This document shows, piece after piece, positions 37,195-45,801 of a stretch of 64,000 nt of DNA. The notes below the pieces were generated by a model. It was not told the DNA's origin and made no database searches. It saw only the letters and a program-made list of their open reading frames with translations. The position numbers and the translations under genes are program-made. The stretch is from UBA1181 sp045617845. Its GTDB lineage: Bacteria; Bacteroidota; Bacteroidia; Bacteroidales; Paludibacteraceae. How positions within the stretch are numbered: the stretch's first letter is position 1; each line of letters starts with the position of its first letter. The DNA lies in contig JAZLJL010000023.1 in the NCBI GenBank assembly GCA_045617845.1, forward strand, positions 1 to 64,000, read 5' to 3'.

Positions 37195-38994
37195 TTATTT
37201 TTTTTCGTCTGCGTCCAATTGGCTTTTCAAAGCTGCCAACTCTTCGATGTCGCCCAATGTAGCCTTCTCAACAGCGATGATTGGCTCAGCCTTCTTGGAT
37301 GACTTCTTCTTACGAGTCTCTTTCTTCTCTTCGCTTTCTTCTCCGTTTGCTGCCTTTTGAGCATCTTCGTAGATTCTGCTGTGGGACAAGATGATTCTCT
37401 TAGAGTCTTTGTTGAATTCGATTACTTTGAATTCCAACTTCTCGTCAACTTTAGCCATTGACTTGTCTTCCTTAACCAAGTGTTTTGGAGTTGCGAATCC
37501 TTCCACTCCGTAAGGCAATGCGATTACAGCGCCCTTGTCCATCATTTCGATGATAGTACCCTCGTGGATAGAGTCTACTGTGAATACGTTCTCGAATACA
37601 TCCCAAGGGTTGTCTTCCAATTGTTTGTGGCCTAAGCTCAAACGACGGTTCTCTTTGTCGATCTCCAATACTTGTACTTCGATGTCCGCACCGATTTGAG
37701 TGAACTCTGAAGGGTGTTTAATCTTCTTAGTCCATGAGAGGTCAGAGATGTGGATCAATCCGTCTACGCCCTCTGCGATCTCTACGAATACTCCGAAGTT
37801 AGTGAAGTTACGAACTTTTGCAGTGTGCTTAGTTCCTACTGCATAGTCAGTATCGATTGTATCCCATGGATCTGCCTTCAATTGCTTGATACCCAAAGAC
37901 ATCTTTCTTTCGTCGCGGTCCAAAGTCAAAACTACTGCCTCTACTTCGTCGCCAACTTTCATGAAGTCTTGTGCGCTACGCAAGTGTTGTGACCAAGACA
38001 TCTCTGAAACGTGGATCAAACCTTCTACGCCTGCAGCGATTTCTACGAATGCTCCGTAGTCTGCCATCACAACAACCTTTCCTTTCACCTTGTCTCCAAC
38101 TTTCAAGTTTGGATCCAAAGCGTCCCATGGATGTGGTGTCAATTGCTTCAAACCGAGAGCGATTCTCTTCTTGTCGTCGTCGAAGTCGAGGATAACGACA
38201 TTCAACTTCTGATCCAAAGAAACGATCTCCTCTGGGTGAGTTACGCGGCCCCAAGACAAGTCTGTGATGTGGATCAAACCGTCTACGCCACCCAAGTCGA
38301 TGAATACACCGTATGAAGTGATGTTCTTGACAGTTCCTTCCAATACTTGACCTTTCTCGAGTTTTGAAATGATGTCTTTCTTTTGTTGCTCCAACTCTGC
38401 CTCGATGAGTGCCTTGTGGGAAACAACGACATTCTTGAATTCGTGGTTGATTTTTACGACTTTGAATTCCATTGTCTTTCCGACAAATACATCGTAATCG
38501 CGGATTGGCTTAACGTCGATTTGTGAACCTGGCAAGAATGCTTCGATTCCGAATACGTCAACGATCATACCACCCTTAGTGCGGCACTTGATGTAACCAG
38601 TGATTACTTTGTCGTTCTCCAAAGCGTCGTTTACGCAATCCCAAGAACGGGCTGCACGTGCTTTCTTGTGTGAAAGGATCAATTGTCCTTTCTTGTCTTC
38701 TTGGCTCTCGATGTATACCTCTACTTCGTCGCCGATCTTTAAATCCGGGTTGTAACGGAATTCGTTCATTGAAACGATACCGTCTGATTTGTAACCTACG
38801 TTTACAACAACCTCTCTTTTGTTCATTGAGATGACCTTTCCGATGACTACGTCTTTGTCTTTTACGACGTTCAATGTGTCGTCATACTTCTTGGTCAATT
38901 CTTCGCGGCTTACGTTTGCTTGAACGTCGCCATTCTCGTAAGCGTCCCAGTCAAATCCTTCCACTGGTGCTACGTTTTTTGTTAAATCACTCAT
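37195..38994 (-). CDS. rpsA: 30S ribosomal protein S1
   Basis: Binds mRNA and helps start translation, especially on messages without strong ribosome sites, as is common in Bacteroidota. The 599 residues contain six S1 domains. The last four carry clear GVFIDLGGVDGLIHITDLSW-type strands; the first two are the divergent ribosome-binding ones (KSDGIVSMNEF; GIEAFLPGSQ). The C-terminal ~45 residues are a charged tail (EEKKETRKKKSSKK) outside the domains. It is monocistronic, with the promoter box at 39053. Confidence 0.97.
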   Translation of the reverse strand: MSDLTKNVAPVEGFDWDAYENGDVQANVSREELTKKYDDTLNVVKDKDVVIGKVISMNKREVVVNVGYKSDGIVSMNEFRYNPDLKIGDEVEVYIESQEDKKGQLILSHKKARAARSWDCVNDALENDKVITGYIKCRTKGGMIVDVFGIEAFLPGSQIDVKPIRDYDVFVGKTMEFKVVKINHEFKNVVVSHKALIEAELEQQKKDIISKLEKGQVLEGTVKNITSYGVFIDLGGVDGLIHITDLSWGRVTHPEEIVSLDQKLNVVILDFDDDKKRIALGLKQLTPHPWDALDPNLKVGDKVKGKVVVMADYGAFVEIAAGVEGLIHVSEMSWSQHLRSAQDFMKVGDEVEAVVLTLDRDERKMSLGIKQLKADPWDTIDTDYAVGTKHTAKVRNFTNFGVFVEIAEGVDGLIHISDLSWTKKIKHPSEFTQIGADIEVQVLEIDKENRRLSLGHKQLEDNPWDVFENVFTVDSIHEGTIIEMMDKGAVIALPYGVEGFATPKHLVKEDKSMAKVDEKLEFKVIEFNKDSKRIILSHSRIYEDAQKAANGEESEEKKETRKKKSSKKAEPIIAVEKATLGDIEELAALKSQLDADEKK

Positions 38995-39052
38995 TTTAAA
39001 TTAGTTAATAAATAATTAGTCGTTAGACATTATAATTATGCAAAAATCGGTG

Positions 39053-39060
39053 CAAAGGTA
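39053..39060 (-). promoter_or_regulatory. -7 box of the rpsA promoter
   Basis: TACCTTTG on the minus strand matches TAnnTTTG exactly, 59 bases before the rpsA ATG. A TTTC at about the right distance is a weak -33. Confidence 0.55.
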
Positions 39061-39178
39061 CTCCTTTTTCTTATATACGAAATATATTTTGTGGGAATTT
39101 TTATTGATGTTTGTTGGTTTTTGGGGACTTTTCATCTCTTTGTGATGTTGTGGATAGGTCTTCGGGTAGGTTTTTGGC

Positions 39179-39322
39179 ATGAAAAAAGCCGCACCGGTAT
39201 TAATTAAACTCCTTAAGACAGGAATTGGACGTGTCCCAATCTTTGTAATCCACCGTGTCGAAGACAACCCGAAGGTGTGGCCCGCCATTGATATGGAAGT
39301 TTACGCCCGTTTTTTGATATAA
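39179..39322 (+). CDS. Possible small protein of 47 residues
   Basis: ATG to TAA frame, MKKAAPVLIKLLKTGIGRVP onward, with the later segment IHRVEDNPKVWPAIDMEVYA. The composition (W, H, D, P placed as in folded proteins, a basic N-terminus) looks more like coding than chance, but the ribosome site is weak and no family is recognised. It could be a remnant of a longer gene. Confidence 0.3.
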   Translation: MKKAAPVLIKLLKTGIGRVPIFVIHRVEDNPKVWPAIDMEVYARFLI

Positions 39323-39479
39323 TTGTTAAGTTTAACCATAATGTACGGTGCGGCGTTCTTTTGTATTTTTCTGACGATATATTCTCTAATATATCCCTAT
39401 TGTTTTCTGATTTCAAAGATACTTCGTTTTTTCTTTTTTTACAAGTGTTTAGTCCATGTTCTTTTTGCTTATTATTTTG

Positions 39480-39487
39480 TAACTTTG
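39480..39487 (+). promoter_or_regulatory. -7 box of the RsmI-like gene
   Basis: TAACTTTG is an exact TAnnTTTG match 32 bases before the ATG at 39519. Confidence 0.5.
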
Positions 39488-39518
39488 CGGTTGCTTTTAT
39501 TATTTTAATTTGCATCCC

Positions 39519-40223
39519 ATGGCTGGCTCTATTTATTTGATACCTAATACATTGGGCGATTGTGACCTTGGTCATGTCCTCCCTTCTTATAATAGGGAAG
39601 TGATTTTGTCCATTAAACATTTTATCGTTGAGGAGGTCCGTACCGCTAGACGTTTCCTTAAGAAGGTGGATTCGTCCATCAATATTGACGAGCTTACTTT
39701 CTATACGCTTAATAATCATACAGCCCCTGCTGAAGTCGCTTCCTATCTTTTGCCGGCAAAATCCGGCTTTGACATGGGTGTCATTTCGGAGGCGGGTTGC
39801 CCTGCTATTGCAGACCCAGGAGCCGACATCGCCAGTTTGGCGCAGGAAAATGGCATACGTGTGGTGCCTTTAGTCGGTCCTTCATCCATCTTGCTTGGCT
39901 TGATGGCTTCCGGTTTCAATGGACAGAGTTTCGCTTTTGTCGGTTATCTGCCTATAAAGGCCAATGAGCGAGACCAGCGCATCCGGCAATTGGAGAAACG
40001 CGCGCATGTCGAACGTCAGTCGCAAATTTTCATTGAGACGCCTTACAGGAATAATAAGATGTTTGAAAATATCTTGGCTGTTTGCCAGCCTGGTACGAAA
40101 TTGTGTGTTGCTTGTGATATAACGCTGGAGTCCGAGTTCATTCGGACTAAGAGTGTGGCTCAGTGGAAGTCGTCTCAGCGTCCTGATTTGGACAAACGTC
40201 CTTGTATCTTCATATTGTATTGA
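39519..40223 (+). CDS. SAM-dependent methyltransferase, RsmI/tetrapyrrole-methylase fold
   Basis: About 234 residues from ATG 39519 (MAGSIYLIPNTLGD); an in-frame TTG at 39510 is less likely. The RsmI family methylates the 2'-OH of C1402 in 16S rRNA. Visible features are the NTLGD start, the SAM-site stretch DMGVISEAGCPAIADPG and the proline-rich PLVGPSSILLGLMASG, followed by FVGYLP and IFIETPYRNNKM. This is the shorter Bacteroidetes relative of RsmI, so the exact substrate is less certain than the fold. It converges with the phosphatase gene on the other strand and overlaps it by 14 bases. Confidence 0.88.
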   Translation: MAGSIYLIPNTLGDCDLGHVLPSYNREVILSIKHFIVEEVRTARRFLKKVDSSINIDELTFYTLNNHTAPAEVASYLLPAKSGFDMGVISEAGCPAIADPGADIASLAQENGIRVVPLVGPSSILLGLMASGFNGQSFAFVGYLPIKANERDQRIRQLEKRAHVERQSQIFIETPYRNNKMFENILAVCQPGTKLCVACDITLESEFIRTKSVAQWKSSQRPDLDKRPCIFILY

Positions 40224-40854
40224 CGGAACTAGCCTGCGGATCTAACCCTTCCAGGTGCTCTGTGTCGTTCCACGACATCACGTTCCATATGCCGTCCCTT
40301 TTCTCTACAATCGCCATGGCGGTCGAGAGCGGGTGCTTCGCGTGCGCTATTTCTGCTATCGGCTGGTATTTGAAGTATGTGTACAGCGTTTTAAGCAATG
40401 CGCCGTGGGTGACTACCAATATGTTTTTCCCTGGGTTCTCCGCCGCTGTTTCCTCCATGAATTTTCCCGCTCGTTTCCTTACTTCTTCGTAGGTTTCGCA
40501 TGTTGGCCTTTGGTGTTTTTCGGGATGGTTCCAAAACAGGTCTGTCTCTTCCGGAAATTTTTCCTTCAGTTCGTCTATGAGTATTCCTTGCCAGTCTCCC
40601 ATTAGTATTTCCTTTAGCGCATCGTCGTAAGTGACTGGTATTTTTCTTCCTCCTAGTATTAGTTGAGTCGTTTTTACGCAACGGCGTAGCGGGCTGGAGT
40701 AGACTTTGTCGAATGTTACATCCTTCAACCTTTTGCCTAATGCGACGGCTTGCATCTCTCCGAGAGGGGTCAAGTCTGTCTCGTGTTGCCCTTGCATCCT
40801 GTTCTCCTGGTTCCAGAATGTCTGCCCGTGTCTAATTAAGTAAAAACGTGTCAT
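40210..40854 (-). CDS. Histidine phosphatase family protein (phosphoglycerate mutase-like)
   Basis: About 214 residues from ATG 40854. The catalytic RHG motif is in FYLIRHGQTFWN at the N-terminus; the second-site arginine SSPLRRCVKT, the acid residue in EILMGDWQG and the final VVTHGALLK histidine complete the active site. The family covers phosphoglycerate mutases, alpha-ribazole phosphatase (CobC) and other sugar phosphatases; the substrate cannot be set from the sequence. An upstream start at 40887 would run into the rpmF terminator. Confidence 0.9.
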   Translation of the reverse strand: MTRFYLIRHGQTFWNQENRMQGQHETDLTPLGEMQAVALGKRLKDVTFDKVYSSPLRRCVKTTQLILGGRKIPVTYDDALKEILMGDWQGILIDELKEKFPEETDLFWNHPEKHQRPTCETYEEVRKRAGKFMEETAAENPGKNILVVTHGALLKTLYTYFKYQPIAEIAHAKHPLSTAMAIVEKRDGIWNVMSWNDTEHLEGLDPQASSVNTI

Positions 40855-40866
40855 GCTTTCGTTCGT

Positions 40867-40904
40867 TAAAAAAGAAAGGAGTCGCACGCAACCGCGGACT
40901 CCTT
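40867..40904 (-). terminator. Terminator of the yceD-rpmF operon
   Basis: Arms AAGGAGTC (40876-40883) and GACTCCTT (40897-40904), followed on the minus strand by TCTTTTTT. It lies 29 bases after the rpmF stop. Confidence 0.8.
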
Positions 40905-40932
40905 CCTAATTTTTTTTATCTCAAGGCAATGA

Positions 40933-41118
40933 TTAAACAGCCTCCTGTTTAGTGATAGCCTCCATGCCGCGGTAGTATCCGCAACTTCCACATACTCTGT
41001 GGTACAAATAAAGTGCGCCGCATTTAGGACATACTGCCAATGTTGGAGCTACTGCGTTGTAGTGAGATCTTCTCTTTGCTCCTCTTGATTTACCTTGTCT
41101 TCGTTTAGGATGTGCCAT
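40933..41118 (-). CDS. rpmF: 50S ribosomal protein L32
   Basis: Sixty-one residues, MAHPKRRQGKSRGAKRRSHY followed by a CPKCG ... CGSCGYY zinc-ribbon core. All four cysteines are present, so this is the zinc-binding form. It lies 17 bases after yceD, the usual pair. Confidence 0.98.
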   Translation of the reverse strand: MAHPKRRQGKSRGAKRRSHYNAVAPTLAVCPKCGALYLYHRVCGSCGYYRGMEAITKQEAV

Positions 41119-41135
41119 TTTGTTTATAATTTAAA

Positions 41136-41729
41136 TTAGTTATTGTCTATTAATTTCTTCAGGGCATTCCAACGTGGATCGATTTCCCTGTCGCTATTTT
41201 CTTTGGAATCTTCGCTAGAGACGTCGTCCGCCAGGCTGGCGTCATCGGATTCCTCCATTTCATTCCTGTCTATCGCCAAATGTTCGCTGAGAGCTTGGGC
41301 GGTCGCTTCGTCACATTCTCCGTCTTCGTGAACGTGGCGGATTGGAATGTGTAGGGCGATGAATTCGTACATGTACCATGACAAGTCTATTTCACCCTCT
41401 TCCTCTGGTATGATGACCAACTGATCGTCTTCCTCGTTCTTGTCTTCCCCGAATTTGACCATCAAGTCCTCTTCGCAGGAAATCGGTTGACTCATCTCTC
41501 CCAAACATCTGTCGCACAATACTGTTATTGCGCCATCCATTTTAAAGTTGATGAAGAACGCATGCTCGGTTTTCTTTACGGTTACGTCTGCGTTGACGTT
41601 GCCTTTGTGTACTTCCGGACCATCTACCTCCTCGAAAAACTTGTCGTCCAACATGTATTGGTACTGGTGGATGCCAGTCTCCAAGTCTTTCAACGGAATT
41701 ATGTATGTTTCTTCTCTTTCCACTTCCAT
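41136..41729 (-). CDS. YceD family protein (DUF177)
   Basis: A 197-residue acidic protein with the DUF177 core ITVLCDRCLGEMSQPISC and the later segment EIDLSWYMYEFIALHIPIRH. In E. coli and plants the family is tied to 23S rRNA accumulation and is encoded directly upstream of rpmF, as here. The C-terminal ~50 residues are an acidic, serine-rich tail before a conserved-looking DPRWNALKKLIDNN end. A TAATTTTG box (41756-41749 on the minus strand) stands ~20 bases upstream. Confidence 0.9.
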   Translation of the reverse strand: MEVEREETYIIPLKDLETGIHQYQYMLDDKFFEEVDGPEVHKGNVNADVTVKKTEHAFFINFKMDGAITVLCDRCLGEMSQPISCEEDLMVKFGEDKNEEDDQLVIIPEEEGEIDLSWYMYEFIALHIPIRHVHEDGECDEATAQALSEHLAIDRNEMEESDDASLADDVSSEDSKENSDREIDPRWNALKKLIDNN

Positions 41730-41748
41730 ATGGATTCTAAAAACTCCG

Positions 41749-41756
41749 CAAAATTA
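41749..41756 (-). promoter_or_regulatory. -7 box of the yceD-rpmF operon
   Basis: TAATTTTG on the minus strand, an exact TAnnTTTG match about 20 bases before the yceD ATG. Confidence 0.5.
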
Positions 41757-41835
41757 CAAAAATTAGTGATAAATTAAACTTTGCGAGTGCTCATTTTTGC
41801 TAAAAAATGTGTTATTTAACGCAATGTGTTGATAA

Positions 41836-43002
41836 TTAATTGTTTATTTCTTTGTTCAGTATGATTCTGAATGTGGTTCCTTTGTTGATTTCTGAGTGCT
41901 TGACGAATATTTTGCCTTTGTGGTATTCTTCGATAATCCTTTTTACGAGAGAAAGTCCCAGTCCCCATCCTCTTTTTTTTGTGGTGAATCCTGGGTTGAA
42001 TACGGTCTCGAATTTGGATTTTGGTATTCCCTTGCCGGTGTCGCTCACGTCGATAATAACTTTTCCGTTGTTGTTTTGTGAGTAGGTGACGTCTATTTTG
42101 CCTTCTCCCTCCATTGCGTCTATCGCGTTTTTGCATAGGTTCTCGATCACCCATTCGAACAATGGTTGGTTGAGCGCTACGTGGATGGGTTGTCCTGCTT
42201 CCGCATGGCAGGTGATCAGGACTTTGTTCGAAGTCCTTTTCCTCATGTATGTGAGTGAATTGTTCAGTATGGGCTCCAATTCCAATGGTGTCAGTTCCGG
42301 CTTGGACCCTATCTTTGAGAATCGTTCGGCTATGGTTCGTAGTCGGTTCACGTCTTTCTCCATCTCATCCATCAGTTCCGCGTTGACACCTTCTCCTTTC
42401 AGTATTTCCACCCAGGCGAGTAGTGAAGAGATAGGGGTCCCCAGTTGATGGGCGGTCTCTTTCGATAAGCCTACCCAGATTCTGTTTTGTTCCGACCTTT
42501 TTGCGCTGGCGAACACGAAGAAGAGTACGCCGAAGAATGTGACGATGATTCCCCATTGTATGAATGGGTAGTATTCCAGCTTGTTTAATATTTTGGAGTT
42601 GCCATAGTATAGATTGTGCTTGGTGTTCTCGTCGATGTCTATTTCGATGGGCTTGTTTTGTTGGCTGAATTCCTTCACTTTTTTAAGTAGGAACTGGTCG
42701 CTGTCCTCTTGGGGGACGTCTATGTTTCTGTGAGTGAATACGTTGCCTGTCTCGTCGACGACCAATACGGGAATGGAGGTGTTCTCTTCGATCACTTTCA
42801 CTAGAAATGTGAGGTCGGATTCGTCTGTCGCGGAGACGAGCCTCTGGGTAGCCTCCGCCCAAAGGTTGATCCTCTGCCTTTCCTCTTCCGCCATCTCGTT
42901 GGCGAGCCGGTTGGTGTAGTACATGGAGACTCCTACGATCAACAAGGCGATTGCTGAAAACACATATTTGATTTTCTTTAGGTTGTCGAAGGATGTTTTC
43001 AT
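41836..43002 (-). CDS. Sensor histidine kinase without a paired response regulator
   Basis: A 388-residue membrane kinase: helix 1 at ~13-30, a periplasmic sensor region of ~115 residues, helix 2 at ~150-167, then the H-box SKETAHQLGTPISSLLAW with phospho-acceptor His185. The ATPase domain follows with N-box ENLCKNAIDAM, G1 DVSDTGKGIP and G2 WGLGLSLVKRI. The sensor part matches no domain I know. No response regulator is next to it. Its ATG stands 4 bases after the rsgA stop, so it is translated from the frr-rsgA transcript; a link to ribosome status is only a guess. Confidence 0.92.
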   Translation of the reverse strand: MKTSFDNLKKIKYVFSAIALLIVGVSMYYTNRLANEMAEEERQRINLWAEATQRLVSATDESDLTFLVKVIEENTSIPVLVVDETGNVFTHRNIDVPQEDSDQFLLKKVKEFSQQNKPIEIDIDENTKHNLYYGNSKILNKLEYYPFIQWGIIVTFFGVLFFVFASAKRSEQNRIWVGLSKETAHQLGTPISSLLAWVEILKGEGVNAELMDEMEKDVNRLRTIAERFSKIGSKPELTPLELEPILNNSLTYMRKRTSNKVLITCHAEAGQPIHVALNQPLFEWVIENLCKNAIDAMEGEGKIDVTYSQNNNGKVIIDVSDTGKGIPKSKFETVFNPGFTTKKRGWGLGLSLVKRIIEEYHKGKIFVKHSEINKGTTFRIILNKEINN

Positions 43003-43006
43003 GTTG

Positions 43007-43933
43007 TCATCTGTATTTGCCTTCGTCGCAGTCTTCCAGTATGCTGAGGTAGCTGTTGTAGCGTGATTCGCTGATGGTGTGCTCTTCTATGGCTTTGAGC
43101 ACTGCGCAACCAGGTTCGTGGATGTGTGTGCAGTTGCCGAATCTACAGTTGCTGGATTCCTTGAATATTTCAGGAAAGTAGTGCCCCACTTCCTCTCTTT
43201 TGAAGTCTATGGTGCCGAATCCTTTTATGCCGGGTGTGTCGATTAGGTACGTGTCCGGCTCTATTTCGAACATTTCGGAGAATGTGGTTGTGTGCATGCC
43301 TTTGTTGTGCGCATCGGAGATTTCTCCGGTTTTGGCTTCGAATTCCGGTGCGATGGCGTTGATGAGCGATGATTTTCCTACACCTGAATTGCCTGATAAT
43401 AGGGTGGTCTTCCCTTTGATGATCTCACGCAACGTCTCTATGTTCTCTCCTGTTTTCGCGGATATCGTCAGACATTCGTAGCCTATCGTATTGTATAGGA
43501 ACTTGAGCGCCTTGGCGTATTCCTTCTCGTCCTCCTCGTAGAGGTCCATTTTGTTGATGATGATCTTTGCGTTGACTTGGTAGGCTTCGCTTGTGGCCAA
43601 CGCCCTGTCGATGAATACGGTGGATGTTTCCGGGTGGTTGATGGTTACGACCAAAAGCAGTTGGTCTAGATTGGCTGCGATGATATGGAGCTGTTTCGAA
43701 AGGTTGGCGGGCTTGCGTACGATGTAGTTCTTCCTCTCTTCTATGGATGTGATCCATCCGGGCCCCTCTTGCGGCATATCGAAAGAAACCCGATCGCCGA
43801 CGGCAACCGGGTTTGTGCTTTTGATCCCTTTGATTCGGAAGTTTCCTTTGATTTTGCACTCAAAGAGTTGACCGTCGGATTCGTTTTTGACCCAATAGCC
43901 GCTTCCTGTATTTTTGACCACGAGACCGATCAT
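43007..43933 (-). CDS. rsgA: Ribosome small-subunit-dependent GTPase A
   Basis: Circularly permuted GTPase that checks and releases maturing 30S subunits. Order seen: OB-fold N-terminus, the G4 motif IINKMDL, then G1 LLSGNSGVGKSSLIN near residue 180 and G3 DTPGIKGF. The C-terminal zinc knuckle is CRFGNCTHIHEPGC. Its ATG overlaps the frr stop (ATGA), so it is coupled to frr. Length (308) is standard. Confidence 0.96.
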   Translation of the reverse strand: MIGLVVKNTGSGYWVKNESDGQLFECKIKGNFRIKGIKSTNPVAVGDRVSFDMPQEGPGWITSIEERKNYIVRKPANLSKQLHIIAANLDQLLLVVTINHPETSTVFIDRALATSEAYQVNAKIIINKMDLYEEDEKEYAKALKFLYNTIGYECLTISAKTGENIETLREIIKGKTTLLSGNSGVGKSSLINAIAPEFEAKTGEISDAHNKGMHTTTFSEMFEIEPDTYLIDTPGIKGFGTIDFKREEVGHYFPEIFKESSNCRFGNCTHIHEPGCAVLKAIEEHTISESRYNSYLSILEDCDEGKYR

Positions 43934-44490
43934 ACTGTCATCACCTCTTTTTCTTTTGCAGCGAGGATCTCTTCCACTTTCTTGATGTACTTGTCGTGGA
44001 TTTTTTGAACTTCAGCCTCTGCGTCTTTCTCGGCGTCCTCTGCTAATCCGTTCTTGATTTCCTTCTTCAAACCGTCGATGGCGTCGCGTCTGGCGTTACG
44101 GATGCTGATTTTAGCGTCCTCTCCGTCGTTGCGGGTTTGCTTTACCAACGCTTTACGGCGATCTTCGGTTAAAGGAGGAATGCACAAACGGATGATTTCT
44201 CCGTTGTTCTCGGGGGTGATGCCGACTTCTGAGGCCATGATGGCTTTCTCGATTTCGGAAATCATTTTCTTCTCCCAAGGTTGGATCGCGATTGTCCTTG
44301 CGTCTGGAGTGGTGATTGTCGCCACGTTTGAAAGGGGAACGATGCTTCCGTAATAGTCTAAGCGGATGCCGTCCAAGATGCGTACGTTCGCTTTCCCGGC
44401 TCTAATACGGGCCAATGCCTCGTCCAAAAATAATAGGGCTTGTTCCATCTTTTCCTCAGCCGCTTTGTAGTATTCCTTTATTTCTGCCAT
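43930..44490 (-). CDS. frr: Ribosome recycling factor
   Basis: Splits the post-termination ribosome together with EF-G. The start is ATG 44490 (MAEIKEYYKAAEEKMEQALL); the longer frame to 44712 has no conserved sequence. 186 residues with LARIRAGKANVRILDGIRLD, GSIVPLSNVATITTPDAR and the helical-bundle C-terminus KYIKKVEEILAAKEKEV. First gene of a frr-rsgA-histidine kinase run. Confidence 0.97.
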   Translation of the reverse strand: MAEIKEYYKAAEEKMEQALLFLDEALARIRAGKANVRILDGIRLDYYGSIVPLSNVATITTPDARTIAIQPWEKKMISEIEKAIMASEVGITPENNGEIIRLCIPPLTEDRRKALVKQTRNDGEDAKISIRNARRDAIDGLKKEIKNGLAEDAEKDAEAEVQKIHDKYIKKVEEILAAKEKEVMTV

Positions 44491-44597
44491 AATGCTATTG
44501 TTTAGTCTGTTTATGAAATTTTTTGCAAAAATAGGAATTTTTCCGAAATTGATGCAATCGAGTGTGTGTAATATTGTTTGTCGTGGCATATTGTGCT

Positions 44598-45704
44598 TTA
44601 TTCCACGTGTTTGCCCATAAGGAGATGGTGCCGTGTTTGCCCATGGATGTCTGTCTCTTTCAGTATGGCTATGTCGTTTCTTCCTCGGATTGCTTCCATC
44701 GCCTCTTCCCAATCATTGTAGGCGCATATCAGTTTACCTGTCACGTCGTATGCTTCAACTCGGACGACATCCTGTAGATGTTCCTTGCTGATGTCGTCGA
44801 CATTCGTGTTTGCGCATGGTGTCCCTCCTGTCGTGCCTCCTACGCATTGTCCGCAACCGTCTAGGTAGGCTTCCCCGTTCCAATAGCCTATGCAGTCTTG
44901 TCCGCACGTGGAGTTCGGCTCTATGCCGGTTGTGCCGCCTGAGCATGTCCCGCAGATGTCTATCTTGGCCTCTCCGTTCATCACATGGGCGCAGTCTTCG
45001 CAGTCGTGGTGGGGGAATTGTACACCGAGGTCTATCTCCGTCCCCGCTTCGTAGTCGATCGGTCCTGTCGTGATGGTGTCTCCTTCCGAGGAGATGAGCC
45101 TGAAGGTGTAGGGTCCTATTTTCTCCTTGTCTTCGTCTATCCCAGCGTTTTCGACGAAGAAGTTGTACATTTCTCTGTGTATGGGTACGAAGGTGCCGTC
45201 TTTCCGCCGGTAGGCAACTTCGTCGATGCGGTAGTCGATGTCGTAGAATATTGCCTTGAAGTAGAATTGACTGGTGCCTTTCTCGAACATCACCTTGATG
45301 TTCTCCTCTTCCTCGCATGGTACGAATTGCCATTTGATGGGAATCCTTCCGTCCTTCAACTCCGCAAGGCGGATAAAGGCTTCTGTGCTGAAGTCGATGT
45401 CGCCTGGTTTGCATTCCGGACATCGGTCTACTACTTTCACGGTGATTTCACCTAAGGGCCCGAACACCCTCACACATGCGCCGCATGCGTAGCTGCTGTC
45501 GTATTGTGTGTGGTTCATGGCGCAGTGTAGGAAGTCGCCTTCTTCCACGTATATGCCGCAGTTTCCTCCGTTGCTTCCAGCCACACCTCCGTATTGGGTG
45601 CCTTCGCCTGTGTACCATGTGGTGTCGCATGCGTGGACTGTGCGCGCTTGGATGGCTGTTGCCGATAGGGCCGCTAATGATAGGGAAAGGATTAATCGTT
45701 TCAT
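44598..45704 (-). CDS. Bacterial expansin with cysteine-rich repeats
   Basis: A secreted 368-residue protein. Signal peptide 1-20. Domain 1 (~25-125) is a double-psi beta-barrel of expansin/GH45 type: CDTTWYTGEGTQYGGVAG at the start and VVDRCPECKPGDIDFS with the conserved aspartates, then EAFIRLAEL and KWQFVPC. Domain 2 (~130-225) resembles the CBM63 beta-sandwich (YFKAIFYDIDYRIDEV). Two cysteine repeats follow at ~228-295 (NGEAKIDICGTCSGGTTG; NGEAYLDGCGQCVGGTTG). The C-terminal ~55 residues (VRVEAYDVTGKLICAYN) recall a divergent T9SS type A sorting domain. Expansins loosen cellulose-xyloglucan contacts without hydrolysis; here the role is inferred to be plant-fibre attack or binding. It is a lone gene, not in a polysaccharide-utilisation locus. 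Confidence 0.82.
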   Translation of the reverse strand: MKRLILSLSLAALSATAIQARTVHACDTTWYTGEGTQYGGVAGSNGGNCGIYVEEGDFLHCAMNHTQYDSSYACGACVRVFGPLGEITVKVVDRCPECKPGDIDFSTEAFIRLAELKDGRIPIKWQFVPCEEEENIKVMFEKGTSQFYFKAIFYDIDYRIDEVAYRRKDGTFVPIHREMYNFFVENAGIDEDKEKIGPYTFRLISSEGDTITTGPIDYEAGTEIDLGVQFPHHDCEDCAHVMNGEAKIDICGTCSGGTTGIEPNSTCGQDCIGYWNGEAYLDGCGQCVGGTTGGTPCANTNVDDISKEHLQDVVRVEAYDVTGKLICAYNDWEEAMEAIRGRNDIAILKETDIHGQTRHHLLMGKHVE

Positions 45705-45774
45705 CTTGTTATTTGTTGTGTTTTGCCGTCCGCTAAGATATGAATTTTTGCTTTTTTAGATGATTGTTTTGCTT

Positions 45775-45782
45775 TACATTTG
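45775..45782 (+). promoter_or_regulatory. -7 box of the RES-domain gene
   Basis: TACATTTG, an exact TAnnTTTG match 19 bases before the ATG at 45802, which supports that start over one at 45760. Confidence 0.5.
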
Positions 45783-45801
45783 TATTAAAAATGTCATTAA
45801 G

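Larger units (their letters stand above)
38995..39518. other. Divergent region between rpsA and the RsmI-like gene
   Basis: Holds the rpsA promoter (39053-39060), a possible 47-codon frame (39179-39322), and the RsmI-like promoter box (39480-39487). The rest is A/T-rich with no further signal. Confidence 0.4.

Noticed and set aside
39213..39719. 168-codon minus-strand frame overlapping the RsmI-like start
   Set aside because: It covers the promoter and first 200 bases of a well supported gene and has low-complexity composition.
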